Part shown: positions 1 through 12,700 of the stretch, piece after piece
Layout: every line of letters starts with the position of its first letter
How positions within the stretch are numbered: position 1 is the stretch's first letter
NCBI GenBank assembly: GCA_934047225.1
Contig: OW204005.1
Coordinates: forward strand, 20,406,396-20,470,395
Origin: Ypsolopha sequella
Lineage: Eukaryota > Arthropoda > Insecta > Lepidoptera > Ypsolophidae
Length of the DNA stretch: 64,000 nucleotides
Reading direction: 5' to 3'
Made by a program: the position numbers and the translations under genes
Notes under the pieces: generated by a model
The model's database searches: none
Seen by the model: only the letters and a program-made list of their open reading frames with translations
What the model was told of the DNA's origin: nothing

Positions 1-515
1 TTAGACGAACTGCTGAAAGATTAGTATTAGGAGGATTATATTATGATTAGAATAGCAATTTTTTACTTTATGATATTATACTTATTAATTTTTCTGCAGT
101 TTTGACATGTTTCATTATGTTATTTTAATTTATTATAAATTGTTGACATCCATATGTAATTTATTTAATTCTAAGAAAATATTGTACTTATTACTATCAT
201 TATTTATGTATAATTATTAATTCTTTTGTTTTTAACTACTTAATGTAGTCAAATGTTTGATGATTTATTTTTCAAATCGCTATAGTTTTCCTGTAATCGG
301 CTAGTTTTCATCTATATCTTTTATGATTAAAAATATCTTTTATGTCTTTATTTAGTATAACATTTACAGTATTTAAACGCAGTACAAAAGTAAATCTGGG
401 TATGAAGAGATTCCAGCTATGAGCTTTTCATATCCAGATTTTGTTTAAATCTTTACAAAAAATACTTTAAAAACATATTATTAAGTTACTATTAAAACCT
501 AGGTCTTGATCCCAA
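1..515. other. 3' flank of the transporter gene, no gene seen
   Basis: AT-rich sequence downstream of the transporter stop codon (gene on minus strand), so it probably includes the 3' UTR. A short stretch near 275-320 (CGCTATAGTTTTCCTGTAAT) resembles part of the dispersed repeat at 53745-53790. No coding signal is seen. Confidence 0.5.
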
Positions 516-737
516 CTACTTATTCTGAAACTCCATCTGTATCTTTTCTAGGCTCCTCCTCTTGGTCTCCGGCACGCACACAACGGTATACACAGCGCCG
601 AACAACGATACAGCCGCGAACACATAGAAGACGACATGTTCGCCGAACATGTTCGCGACCGGCGCGAACATCAATACGGTCAAAGAGCTGTTCGTCCATG
701 AAAACATCATCACTGCGCCTGACAGACGGGCTCGTAA
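516..737 (-). CDS. Transporter exon 7 (TM11-12 and C-terminus)
   Basis: The acceptor TTTTTTTGCAG ends at 738 and the exon opens in phase 0 with [14 protein letters not shown]. It encodes residues 382-454: two hydrophobic helices, then [12 protein letters not shown] and a short polar tail ending QNK. The stop TAG is at 518-516. Confidence 0.92.
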   Translation of the reverse strand, partial: LRARLSGAVMMFSWTNSSLTVLMFAPVANMFGEHVVFYVFAAVSLFGAVYTVVCVPETKRRSLEKIQMEFQNK

Positions 738-3700
738 CTGCAAAAAAATTAAATCTCGTCATAGGAAAGTAAACAATAATAAACTTTTACCCCGTAATCA
801 AAATATTTTCATTCCATTGCATACATTAAATACATTCCGGTGGTACAGTAGTTTAAATGATGGCTAAATTTGATATGCAGATAGCATTTTTGATGTGCAA
901 TAAAGTTTTCCCAATTATACGTATTGTCCAACAGCATATAAAACAAATCACAAAGTTATTTTTACGAAATAAGGCGATATGTAAAAGTTTTAGCGTCCCT
1001 GTTACTCCATATGCGAAAAAACCCTCAGTGCGAGATGGACGGATGTGTGGAAAAGTAGCAAAAAGGCCGTTTTTTATTAATATAAAATGTACTGAAGTTG
1101 CTTTCAAAATTTCGTTTAACCAGGTCCTCGATACAGTTAAAACCCATCTAATAAAATATAATTGCAGCCCATATGTCATTCTAAATTGTCAAACCAGAAG
1201 AATTGGTGTCGAAAGATCTCATTTCCATAAATATTTCTATCGAGCCGAATTCCTCCAATCGCGTTTCTGTTTAACAGATCCCTAGAAAAAGATTCCAAAA
1301 ATAAAATACTTTTATTAATTTTTATCAAAATAATACGATTATTTACTGAAGTAGATATGCAAGTTCTAAAAGTGTCGATTTTTTTTCCGTAGCACCTTAA
1401 GACATTTTCGTCTTTATTTGTTGACAATAACGCCAGGGCCACAGCTTCAGGCTTCTGGCTGCGCTTCCAGGCGGTTTTTGCGACGGGCTTTGCCCTGCTA
1501 TGACACCCGTCGGCGCCTTCATGTTCGTCCTGTGCGCTCAATCACTGTTTCAACCATACGCCTTCCCGCACACCGCTGTCGCAAGAGCGCAAAAGTCACT
1601 CGAAGCCGAACAAGATATATTTGTTCACTTAGCGCATCTCTCAAAGCCTGAAGCTGTGGCCGAGGGGTAAGTACTTTGGTGGGGGCTTTATTCGTGAAAA
1701 GAAATGTATAAATTATTATTACATACGGCTTGAACACTCACGTGTGATTGTTGTTGACTATATGCCAACCGTTTCTCCGATACAATTTCGGCATTATCAA
1801 GGAGAGTGTCGTTATTAGGACGACGACGCGGCGTTCACCGTTGTTGTCAAACGGGCACTGGCAGCCGCCGATCGGCTTGCAAGTAGACGGAGTGGCTATG
1901 GGTTCACCTATTGCACCTGTAGTAGCGAACATCTTTATGGAGTGGTTTGAGGAGAAAGCGCTGCAGAGTGCGCGTGATAAACCGAGATACTGGTAGCAAT
2001 AAAAACAAGTTAGCTGGATTGACAGAACATATGAATAACATCCATCCGAAAATTTCCTTTACGGTTGAGTGTGAGAGGGATGGCAGGTTAGCATTTCTGG
2101 ACGTGTTAATCATTCGTGGACCCGACCGTCGTTTGGCGCATACCGTTTACAGGAAGCCCACTTACACGGATCATTACCTGAAAGCAGATTCTCATCACCA
2201 CCCTTCTCACCTTGCGCCAGTGCCTGGTACTTTAATAAATCGAGCGTTGTGGTTATGTGACCCACAATATGTGGCTGCTGAATTGACCCACGTAAGACAT
2301 GTACTGGAGGCCAATGGGTATAATTGGAGACAGAGTAACCGGCTTGCGACTCCATCAACCCACCATCGCCCATCTGTTGTTGAGAGGGCTCCGATCTACT
2401 TGCCCTTTGTGAGGGGTGTAACTGATAGGATTGGACACCTGCTTCGCCGGAAGTACAGTATGAAGAACACCAAACTACGGAACTGGCTGAGATCTCCAAA
2501 GGACCGAGACCCTCTCAACATACCTGGAGTTTATAAAGTCCCGTGGGATTGTGGCAAAAGCTACATAGGAGAAACCAAGCGCAACGTGTCCACAAGACTG
2601 TCTGAACATATTCGATCCATAAAGAAACTGGACAATAACGGGTCAGCAGTAGCAGAACATGCACTAAGTTCGGATACGACCCACTTCATCCGTTTCGACA
2701 AGGCTACAGTATAAGTGAACGAGAAATATACCATTCCTCGCAAAATACACGAAGGCATCGAGATAAGTCGTAATCCCAACTTCAACAGGGATCATGGTTG
2801 GCAGCTGGCTCCATCTTGGAAACCGGTTCTCGATGGATCGAGCAACTTTAGGACAGAACCCAGTGACAGTGACGATGTTGTGAGTTCGTTTTGTTAATAA
2901 CCGCCCCTAATAACAAACAATTGGAACAATTAAAAGAATCAAGTGCATCCACCATCCCACCTCCCTCGACGACGCAGCCAACGCTCAGCGCACGAGCAAT
3001 GCGTGCAGCTCACCGATCGGCGGCTGCCAGTGTCCATTTAACAACGACGGTGAACGTCGCGCCGTCGTCCTAAGAACGACACTCACCTTGATAATGCCGA
3101 AATTGTATCGGTAAAACGGTTGGCATATAGTCAACAACAATCACACGTGACTGTTCAAGCCGTATGTAATAATAATTTAGTATGTCAGCTCACGCGAGTT
3201 TTAATAATATTAGAAATGTATAATTCGGATCCCACCTGAAAACTGAACACTTCAGCCATGATAATAAATGGTATCGGTGCCAGGCCAGCTCCATAGGCGA
3301 AGACGCAGAGACAGACAGCGACCACGGGCAGCCAGCGGGGCAAGAAGTCCAGGAGAAAACTAGTGGCTACTGCAGCCATGCAGAGAGAGATGATGGCACA
3401 GCTGGATGCCATGAGGGTCTGAAATGATATGTCACATGTTATGACAAGTCATACCAAGAATAAATAATCCAGGAAATTTATAATTTTGTTAAGCAATATG
3501 GATATATAACAAACACTATTACGTCAATTACAAATAAATTTATGGTGTGCAAGTGGAAGGTACAGCTCGACCAGGCTGCCTTAGAAGGACGTATGCTGAC
3601 CAAATTGGTGACATACTGAAGAAGAGCCTTGTCAAAAGTACCCGGAATAGAAGAGCTTGAATGACTGGATTGATGGATGTGAGAGGAAAAATAGTGTATC

Positions 3701-6700
3701 TGGATCGTAACAGATGGAAATCTCTAGCCTCTGCCTACCCTTCTGGGAGAAAGGCGTAAATATATGTACTCGTATGTATGTATTACGTCAATTTTAATTA
3801 AACAATTAAACTCATGAAATTTGAAACGGAAAAATGCTACAATAAAATTAACTTTAGGCTTTGGTATGTATTTAATATAATAATAATTAATCCTGCTTAG
3901 AAGAAGGGCAAGCTTAAATACAAATGAATAAAAGTATAGAAGAGAAAAATTGTAATTTGAAACCGGGCGGGAACAATGCGTTGCTATTTTGACGTTTTCA
4001 AAGTGTGTGATAGACTTACACATAAAATGCTGTTTTTCTACTACCTTTATGAAAAAGTTCCAGTTTGAAATATCGTATTGAAATTTCATTTATTGCAAAA
4101 TTAGGTTCTTTTGACGTTTTTCTTCATTTCATGCTAAATCAGGTTCTTTTTGACGTCCTTAGTTTGTCTTTACAATCGAAATTCCCTACGTTCCGATTCA
4201 CGATATAATCGATTATATTATATCGCGTCTGACACTCTTTTTTCGCAAAATGATACTGGCCACAAATAAAAGCCGCTGGCCGAAGTGTGAAAAAAAAAAA
4301 GTTAATATTGCGGAGCGCTTTGCAAAGTCATAAAATACATTAAATTTGAAGGCAAAAATTAAATATTTAAATACATAAATCAGGTAGTAGAAAAAGTATC
4401 GTTCGCAACGAGTAAAAATGGGTTTTCTTACCCTACTAGCTTCATTCCTCGGGTAAGAAAATCCACCATTTTATACTCGTCACGAAATATACTATTTTGT
4501 AGAATTTACCTTTCCCCCACATTTCTCCACAGTGGCCGTAGCTACCAGGCTCCCAGTTAACTGAAGAACTCCAACGAGAAGCGCCAAAGCATTCGAACTC
4601 CACTCCCCACCAGCCCGTGTGAATATGGATGCTGCATAGTTCACTATGGCGAAACATCCACTCAAAGTCTGCACTCCTATTAAGACTAGGCAGACGCGGA
4701 AAGCCCGCATTATGGGCTTGTCTATCACTGAAAAGATATATTTTATTATTATTAATTTATAATAAATTAGTAATTTATATATTTATAATAATTATCATCA
4801 TTGAATAAATAATATTAGTAGAGGTTGCAAGCAAAGGATAAATTAATAAATCTTACTAAGCCCAAAGCAATGACATAATAATTTTATTATAACATAATAG
4901 TAGTTTATGCTACAAGAGCGAAAAGGAATAAATTACGAGGACGATTTAAAACACGAGTGTAGCGAGTGTTTTAAACGTAACCGAGTAATTTATTGCTCTT
5001 ACGCCCGTGTATCATACTACGTTTTTCAATGCTTAGTGTGAGGAAATAAAACAAATATAATCTTGTGAACTTTAAATTATGATTGGCTCAAAAGGACTGT
5101 ATCCAGAGCCGTTAAACAGTGGAAAAAAAAATTATAACATTTTATGGTATACAGGAAAGGCTGCAGGTTAGCCAACCATTGTAAATAAATTTAAAAAATA
5201 ATAATAATAAAGCCCTAGGGCAAAATAATAGACTTTCTGTTCGGTTTTGATGCATAAAAAGTGGGCCTTTACGAGCATTGAAAATATATTTATACAGCAG
5301 TGAATCTTAATTAGGATAAACGCTCTGATTCGAGCTCCCACACACACAGTTGTATTGTTTGCTCTACACGCTGTCTCACATATCTAAGACGAAGATTACC
5401 GACATGTGTTAGTGGATGCAGTGTCGGGCAGCCTTATAAGAGGAGTAGGCTTTAGAGAGTACCTATTTGGCGATATTAAGCGCCTTAACAATGATTGAAG
5501 AAATACCATCCTATCCCACTGCACAGTCAAGGCACAGTCTTAGCGTAAACCAAAGATAATTTTTTCGATTTCATTCTTGTCAGTTTTAATTATAGCCATA
5601 GAGTTACACACAGAGCCTGCCCAGCGTGTGCGAGTACGGGTAATTCTTTCAGGATGACCGCCGGGAGTGGCAAAGTCCTGGAAAGGCTTATGTCCAGCAG
5701 TGGACGAACTAGGCTGATGGATGGATGGATGGATGGATGAATGTTTAAGTGACTTACCGATACTTTTGAGAGATATTTCAGGCGTAGCTTGAAAGTATGC
5801 ATCCTCTTCTTTCAAAAGGTGAAGTTCATTCATGACGGCTGCATCGTCTTCGTTCAGGCCTCTCAGCCACGATATCGCTTTGATAGCAGCCTGGGCGTAA
5901 AATTTGTATTAGTCTCCAACATGGTACGTTATGTCAAGGCAATGGGGATGTTTACTGTCAAATTAGTTCCGCATAGAGGACACTGTGTGTTTGTGTCTGT
6001 TAGCTTTTCAGTTCACATACAAATAATTGAATAAATTCTTATTTTCATTGAAAAGTTAAAGCAATGGGTGTTTGTGTGGCTTTTGAGTGTAAAGGAAAGG
6101 GAACTTGAACGACAAGGTCTTTTTTCATTCCTCGCAGCGAAGCGCCTCTTTTCTTTAGCTCCTCCTTCAACTGAGCGACACGTCAGGTAGAATTTATGAC
6201 AAATACACCAAAAAAAAAAGCCACAAAATTCTTTAGAAATGTGGAGTGCAAAAATAATATCTATCAGCGTCTTTTACAAGAGCGTGATAAGACACAAACA
6301 CTCAGCGCCCTCTACCGTAAAAGCTTTTGGTTTTCTTTCCCACTAAGTATAATCTGCAAAAAGGTTCGCCGAGTTTGTGTCTGTCTATACAAATAGAAAT
6401 ATAGATAAAAAAAAAATATCCAGTGAATTACCCACCGCAAAGAGATGCAGATTAAGGTTAAACGTCAGTCCAGTGCAAAGTGCATAACTTAAATTTGTAT
6501 TTCTTGTTTAGAAGTTAAAAATTGAAAAACATTTTGGTATGTGGCAATTGACGCCAATAGTTCAGTATAAGTGAGGTTTTCAAAGCATTAGTTTGAAAGT
6601 TAATGCACAATTAGTGATGATCTTGTCCAAACAAATTTAAAACAGCATTTTAAGTTGTTTTTGAGAAGATCACGACTGATTGTGTATACAATTTCAAACT

Positions 6701-9700
6701 CTTGCTTTATAAACCTCACTAATACTGAACTATTGGCGTCAAATACCACAGACTAAAATGCTTATTTATAAATAAGAAAAACAAAGTTAAGTTATGCACT
6801 TTGCGCTTAGCGACTGACGTTTAACTTTAACATTATATCTGTACTCGCGGTACATTTGGTAGTTTTATTATTTTATAATTAAAACCACTTGATCCTTTTA
6901 GATCATATAATATTCAGTTTTACAGTTAATTTAGATGTTTTCTAAGAATATAAGGCAAAATAGATGTTGACGCTAAAGCTGATAGGTGAAGTGTGTTGCC
7001 CGGTACAAGATGGCGGCAGCGCTAGCCATGACGATGCGACTTCCGAGAAAACGTTCCGTTTCGGCGCATACAATATCATTGCGAAGAAACGCAGAAAAAA
7101 TATATTTATAACTTCTAACGAAAGTTTTAAAAATAAAGAAATTTATTGCTTTCATAGTTTCGATAAGAATAATGTGTATTCTTCACTATCCAGTACTGTA
7201 ACAGGTGAAGGGCTCCTAGGCTAACATTGATCAGTACAACCTAGGTACCCTCATACCAAATTTGGTACTATTTGTCCCGCTTGGTAACGGTAACTTTATA
7301 ATACAGCTCGAAGCCAATTGGCTATAAGCAAGAGGTCACGGGTTCTAATCTTTTAGATCTTTTAGGTCCTATACAGACCAGAGAGAAGCTTCCTTATCTG
7401 TCTTCACTATAATTCAAAAACTACTGGACGATAATTTAGGCTTGAAGAAGCTATATAATAACCTGGTGGCTGGTACAGATAAGGATTTTTATACGTTAAA
7501 GAAAAGGTTAAAAAAAATCAAGAAATATGTACCTGCTCGTCTCGTTTTTTCACCAAAAACGCAGGCGATTCCGGCATCAACGTAAACAGTGCTATATGAA
7601 CGAAACAAATAGCCAGGTAACCCCACTGGTTCCAGAAATACGACAAAAGCATTCCTGACACGTAGACGAGGATAACTCCAACATTACACAGACACATCAC
7701 CAGGGACCCTAAAGCTCCTCTCAGTGAATCTTCGGATATCTCTTTCACGTAGACTGGGACGACCAGGAAGGTTCCTGCAGCAGCAAAGCCTGCGAAAATC
7801 CTCGCAGTTAGAAGACCGAAAGGATTTACAGCCCATAATTTTAAAGTCCATGATATCTGAAACAAAGAGGACGTAGAGATAATGGAAGATAAACATTTGG
7901 GTTGGCTTTTAATATCATCTACCGTAACTTGGAGTATATAACAATGTATTGGGATTTAGATTCCCAAACTGTGATCCACAGTAATTTTTTTTTATTGCTG
8001 GACACGCTTTTGTAAATTTTCGAACACGCCCTGAAAATCGTGTTTTGTGGATCGTTAATGGACTTCTGTACTGGTAGGTTCAACCGGTCCAAAAACCGAC
8101 TTCTATACTGGTAGGTTAATAAAATATTCAAAAACTGACTCAGCGCACCCCGACTCTATACAGTCTTATGGTTATTACCCCTAGAGTGTGTATAAAAAGC
8201 CGGAGGCGCGGAGGGAGGGCAGCCCCCGCTCGCGGTAATAAAGTGCAGGCAACCGTGTGAGCCGTGGCGGCTGAGGCTGATCGCCGTAGGTGTCCAGCAA
8301 GCCAAAGCTGCGGAGGTGAGCATGGGTGCCTGCACTTCGTTACGCAAGGGCAAGAAAAATGACACAGGGGGGGTCCCCCCTCCCTCTCGCCTCCACCCCC
8401 CACCCTCTAGCCTCCACCCCCCACCCTCTCCCCATAAATCAGGTAGATGATATCAAAAAATTAAACAAACATTTTTATGTAATTTTTTTTTGAAAAGATC
8501 TAATAAATTTTTACCATCATGTATTCCGAATGTTCATAATTAGACCTTTGCATAATTTTTCATAATTAAAACCTAAATCTTAAAACCTAAACCTAAATCT
8601 AATTTTTTATTACTTAGTGTGAATGCAATTGTAGGGGTTTCTTTGTGTCTTGCTGCTTTTATCATATTTTTATATGTCGCAAATTTTGTAATAATTTTTT
8701 GTGATTTAATAAGGAGCACCCCCGACTTCGTTGAATATAGGTTGAATCTGCACCAAGACCGAATCAGAGTACCCTGACTCCACGCGGTCTTGTGGCTACT
8801 ACCTCTAGAGTGTAAATAAAAAGCGGAGGTGAAGGAGTAAGTTTGTGTCAATAAACCAATAAAAAGTATTAAGAAAACTTACTTAACTTACTCTTTTCTC
8901 AAATAAGTGCAAAATTATCCTAGAAATGGATCATTTTACAAAAAAAAATTACGTACTCAAGGATATTATAAATACAAAACAACTTTTATTTGACCATATC
9001 TCAAAACAATTTTATTAGGATCAGGTGTCTAATTATGTTACACTGTCCTTTTTGTCTGACCAATGTATGAGCTTCCGCAGCTGCAGTAAATTTTATAGAC
9101 ACCTTGTTTTTCTAGTGGGAAAACATCTTTGGGAGTCTTCATGTAACCTGATACTTTTGCATGGGGAGTAAAATTTTTTCCTAAAAGTCCAAGTACCTTT
9201 TTTGTCAAATGGCAGATAAAACTCTGCCGAAAATTCGGGAAAACATAAAAACCAAACACAGTGAGCCCTGTACTCCTAATAAAGTATTTTTCTTTTTACA
9301 CTTTTGTTGCGGGATCTATGTATGTACTTACGGCAGAAAGTATAGATAGCAAAATAATAGACAACTTCCTCCCGAATCTGTCGGAAAGGTAACTGAAGAC
9401 CATGACGCTGGGCACAGCAGCCAGGGTCAAGGCGGCCGCCAGCCATGAGACCTCGTCGTCTGACAGCGGCGTCGGCGCAGGTGACGTGGCAGACTGCAGC
9501 ACTGGCGCCATTGGGGACAGCCAACCGATCTGGATGCCGTACGTCAGAGCGGGGATGTTGGCTGCACAGTGCAAAATACAACATTTGGGAGGGGAGTAGG
9601 TTGCTTTTAGAACAGTGAGTTTCAGTTTTACGCTCGAAACAATACAAAGCAAAAGAAAAGAATAAATTATTTTTTAGATAGATAGATAGATAGATAGAAA

Positions 9701-12700
9701 AAAACATTTATTCACTAGTACAATACGTACACAATTCACATTCAACACAATTAAATATTTACATTAGCAATAAAAAACACGGAACAAGCTCTAACAATAA
9801 TAATAATTACACAGCTACTTAATTATGGACATATTACAATCGTAAAAGGGCTCCGACTCAGTATTTGCTGCAAAGATTCACAATGCAGCACTGATCATTC
9901 TGCTGGAACCGTGGAAGAGCTAAGAAAGAAAGCTGAAAGCAGCTGTCCAGTGGTGAGGCACAGAGAGAGTCATAGTGCAAGCCCTAGCAATCCGACCCGA
10001 ACCACGCCAGTTCAGGGGTCCCTGAAGTTGTAGTGCACTTATAGATATATGATAATTAAATGTGCTTATAATATTGTACACATTTTGTACAATTATGTAC
10101 AGCAAAAAAATAATTTTGTATCCCTCTAATTACGTCTCAGTTTTCATTTGAAGTTTTGTAAAAAAGTGCACTACAACTTGACCCTGGAGTGCACTATCTC
10201 TGAAAATGAAAACTTTTTATACATTCGCGTACTTTGAATTTTGTACAATTATGTACAACCAAAAAATAATTTTGTATCATTCAAATTGCCCCGAAAAATT
10301 TGATTCAAAGTTTGTTAAAAAAGTGCACACCAACTTGAGGCTTTTTCAAAACTATATATTTGGGGTAGTTATGACCCGTTTTAGAAAGGCCTAATTATGT
10401 AAATTTTTGTACAAATTTTGTATCTCCGAGAAAATGTATAGTTTTCTGGCAAATTCATTATTCATGGATAAAGATAGTGGAACTGAAATACTTTTGTATT
10501 CGCTAAGATATTAGTAATACCTCTATATTGGATTCTGATATGCTAATATCACGATTAAGAGTTGCAATATAAGCGTCCGTACATTTAGACCATAACTATC
10601 TTATCCGTTCGGTTGTGCTTTATTGTTGACGATGTAAGGACCATTTTGTATTGCATTTATATCATGGCGTCCAGGAAGTGGGATTTTTCAAATACAACAA
10701 AACTATGTACTTCTAGCTAGAGTCTTTTAGTTTTCATTACTGTGTATTTACATTTATTATTATAGTTCGCAAAAAATGATTAACACGAATGAATGTAAAA
10801 TAAAAAGGAGGGCTTATCTATTGTGTTCATATTGTGTTACAATAAGGTCATAAAAACAGAAGTCCTGTTTTAACAAAAAATATGAATTGGGTACGATTTA
10901 TGGATGGCACGTTCCTGGCCGGGCCCACTTGGTGTTTTTTTTCTGTTGTGCAAATAATTTGTTTTGAACTATGCTATTTTGTTTTAATACATTATTATGG
11001 TTTATCACATGGTGTCCATTTTTCGAATACCAAAAAAAAGTATGACTATGAATAACTTCTCGGCTCTTTAAGTTTTTACTACATAGTGTGTGTCTACATG
11101 TATTATTGTATGCTCAATAATAATTAGTTTTATTAATTATTATTATTATCATGATGTGTCCAATTTTCTTTTACCTTTTAAGTATTTGTATTTAACCATT
11201 AACTTTGATCAGTTTTAACCGTAAGTATATAATTATTAATAAATAAGAGATAAGATGCGTTTATCTTAATTGATACTTACCTACTCTACACTTTCCCAAA
11301 AGGCGTGTGAAAATAAAAATAGTTTACATTTTTTAAAATTTACAACAGCGTAATTTGTAATTGATCTTTAAACAAAAGCAAATTTTATAGATATTTATAC
11401 GGATTAACATGCAAATTTCTCGGGTCTCAATGCTCAATCGACTCAACAGCTTACGAAAAATAAAAATAAAAATACTTTAAATAATTTTAACATGTCAAAG
11501 ATAAAAGTAATTAGATTGATTTATCATGAATAAAGCCTTTCGCTGTGTAATTACATTCTCTCGTTAGAAGTTTGAATAATTTATTTTTAAATACATGAAT
11601 ACTGATATATTATTAGTTTTTCGGAATCTTAGTAAATAATTTAGGGCCCATGATAAATATTTTCTCATTATTTAGTTTTCATTAATATCTGATTCAAACC
11701 TAACTACTTACTAATGTTTGTAAAAGTATTACGGTTTTATTTTGTTGCAGTGGTATGTTTATACTCTAAAAACTTTCTTTTCTCTCAAAACAGTTGAATC
11801 ATAAGTAGTAAGAGCCCTAAACACTGCCCTTGTATGATATGGAAACAATTAAAGAGAAAGGAGTAACGGTAATTTTAAAACAGGAGCTCCAAACTTTTTA
11901 GCCTGAGGGCCATAGTGACTCCTCCATTATGTCCCTAGGGGCAAAACCAAGATTGCATTTTTTAACACAAACTTTAAATGTCCGTGTTACTTAATTGGTA
12001 GTTAAAATCATACACAACTAATTCGTATGATTGACCATTATTGTATATTTAGTCTACTGTCAAAATGTTTGTTGAAAACGGACAATCAAGTGGCTTCCTT
12101 AGGTTTACGCGCAATTTTTTTTTATAGGGCTAGCTAGTGATATGTAATGTTACACAATGAAAATTATTTATATAATCAAATTCATATTAAAGACTGTTAC
12201 TTGTCAGTATCGAATGTTCAATGACCCTTTTTGTGAAATTCGTAAATTATTTTTTTCGTGTTATGGGAGGTCAACAATTTATTTTGAAAAATTAGCAATA
12301 TGTTATCGATCCCTGATACTCATCACTTACCAAGCCTACAGTATGAATTTGGCTGCATAAATAAATGTAAGCTCATGTATGACAATCCTTGTATTTTTTT
12401 AATTGGTTGTTAACAGCATAAACTATAAACATCTGATTATTATATTGTATATAAAAAAAAAAATTGTTTACGTGAACAAACAGACAACAAAAAAAAGCAC
12501 TCTTATCTGACTTATAAATGTAATTTCTTACTATTATGCATAGACTAATAAATACAAATAAATAAATACTTGTATTTATTAGTCTATGCTATTAAGTAAC
12601 GTTGGAGACCAATGTAGGCTAAACCTGAGTTATGGCCTCCAGCGCCTTCTCACAGGCCAAGTTAACATTGAGATACAGCAATATATAGGCACTTTACTAA

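Noticed and set aside
506..772. Open frames on the plus strand opposite transporter exon 7
   Set aside because: Antisense shadow of a well-supported minus-strand exon; no motif of its own.
8140..8403. GC-rich frames encoding Pro/Arg/Gly-rich peptides
   Set aside because: Low-complexity composition and no motif; better explained by the LTR-like repeat with TATA and AATAAA signals.
10206..10394. 62-codon ORF with an identical twin at 17311-17499
   Set aside because: Identity comes from the inverted arms of one transposon. There is no protein family match, and both copies are part of the repeat.
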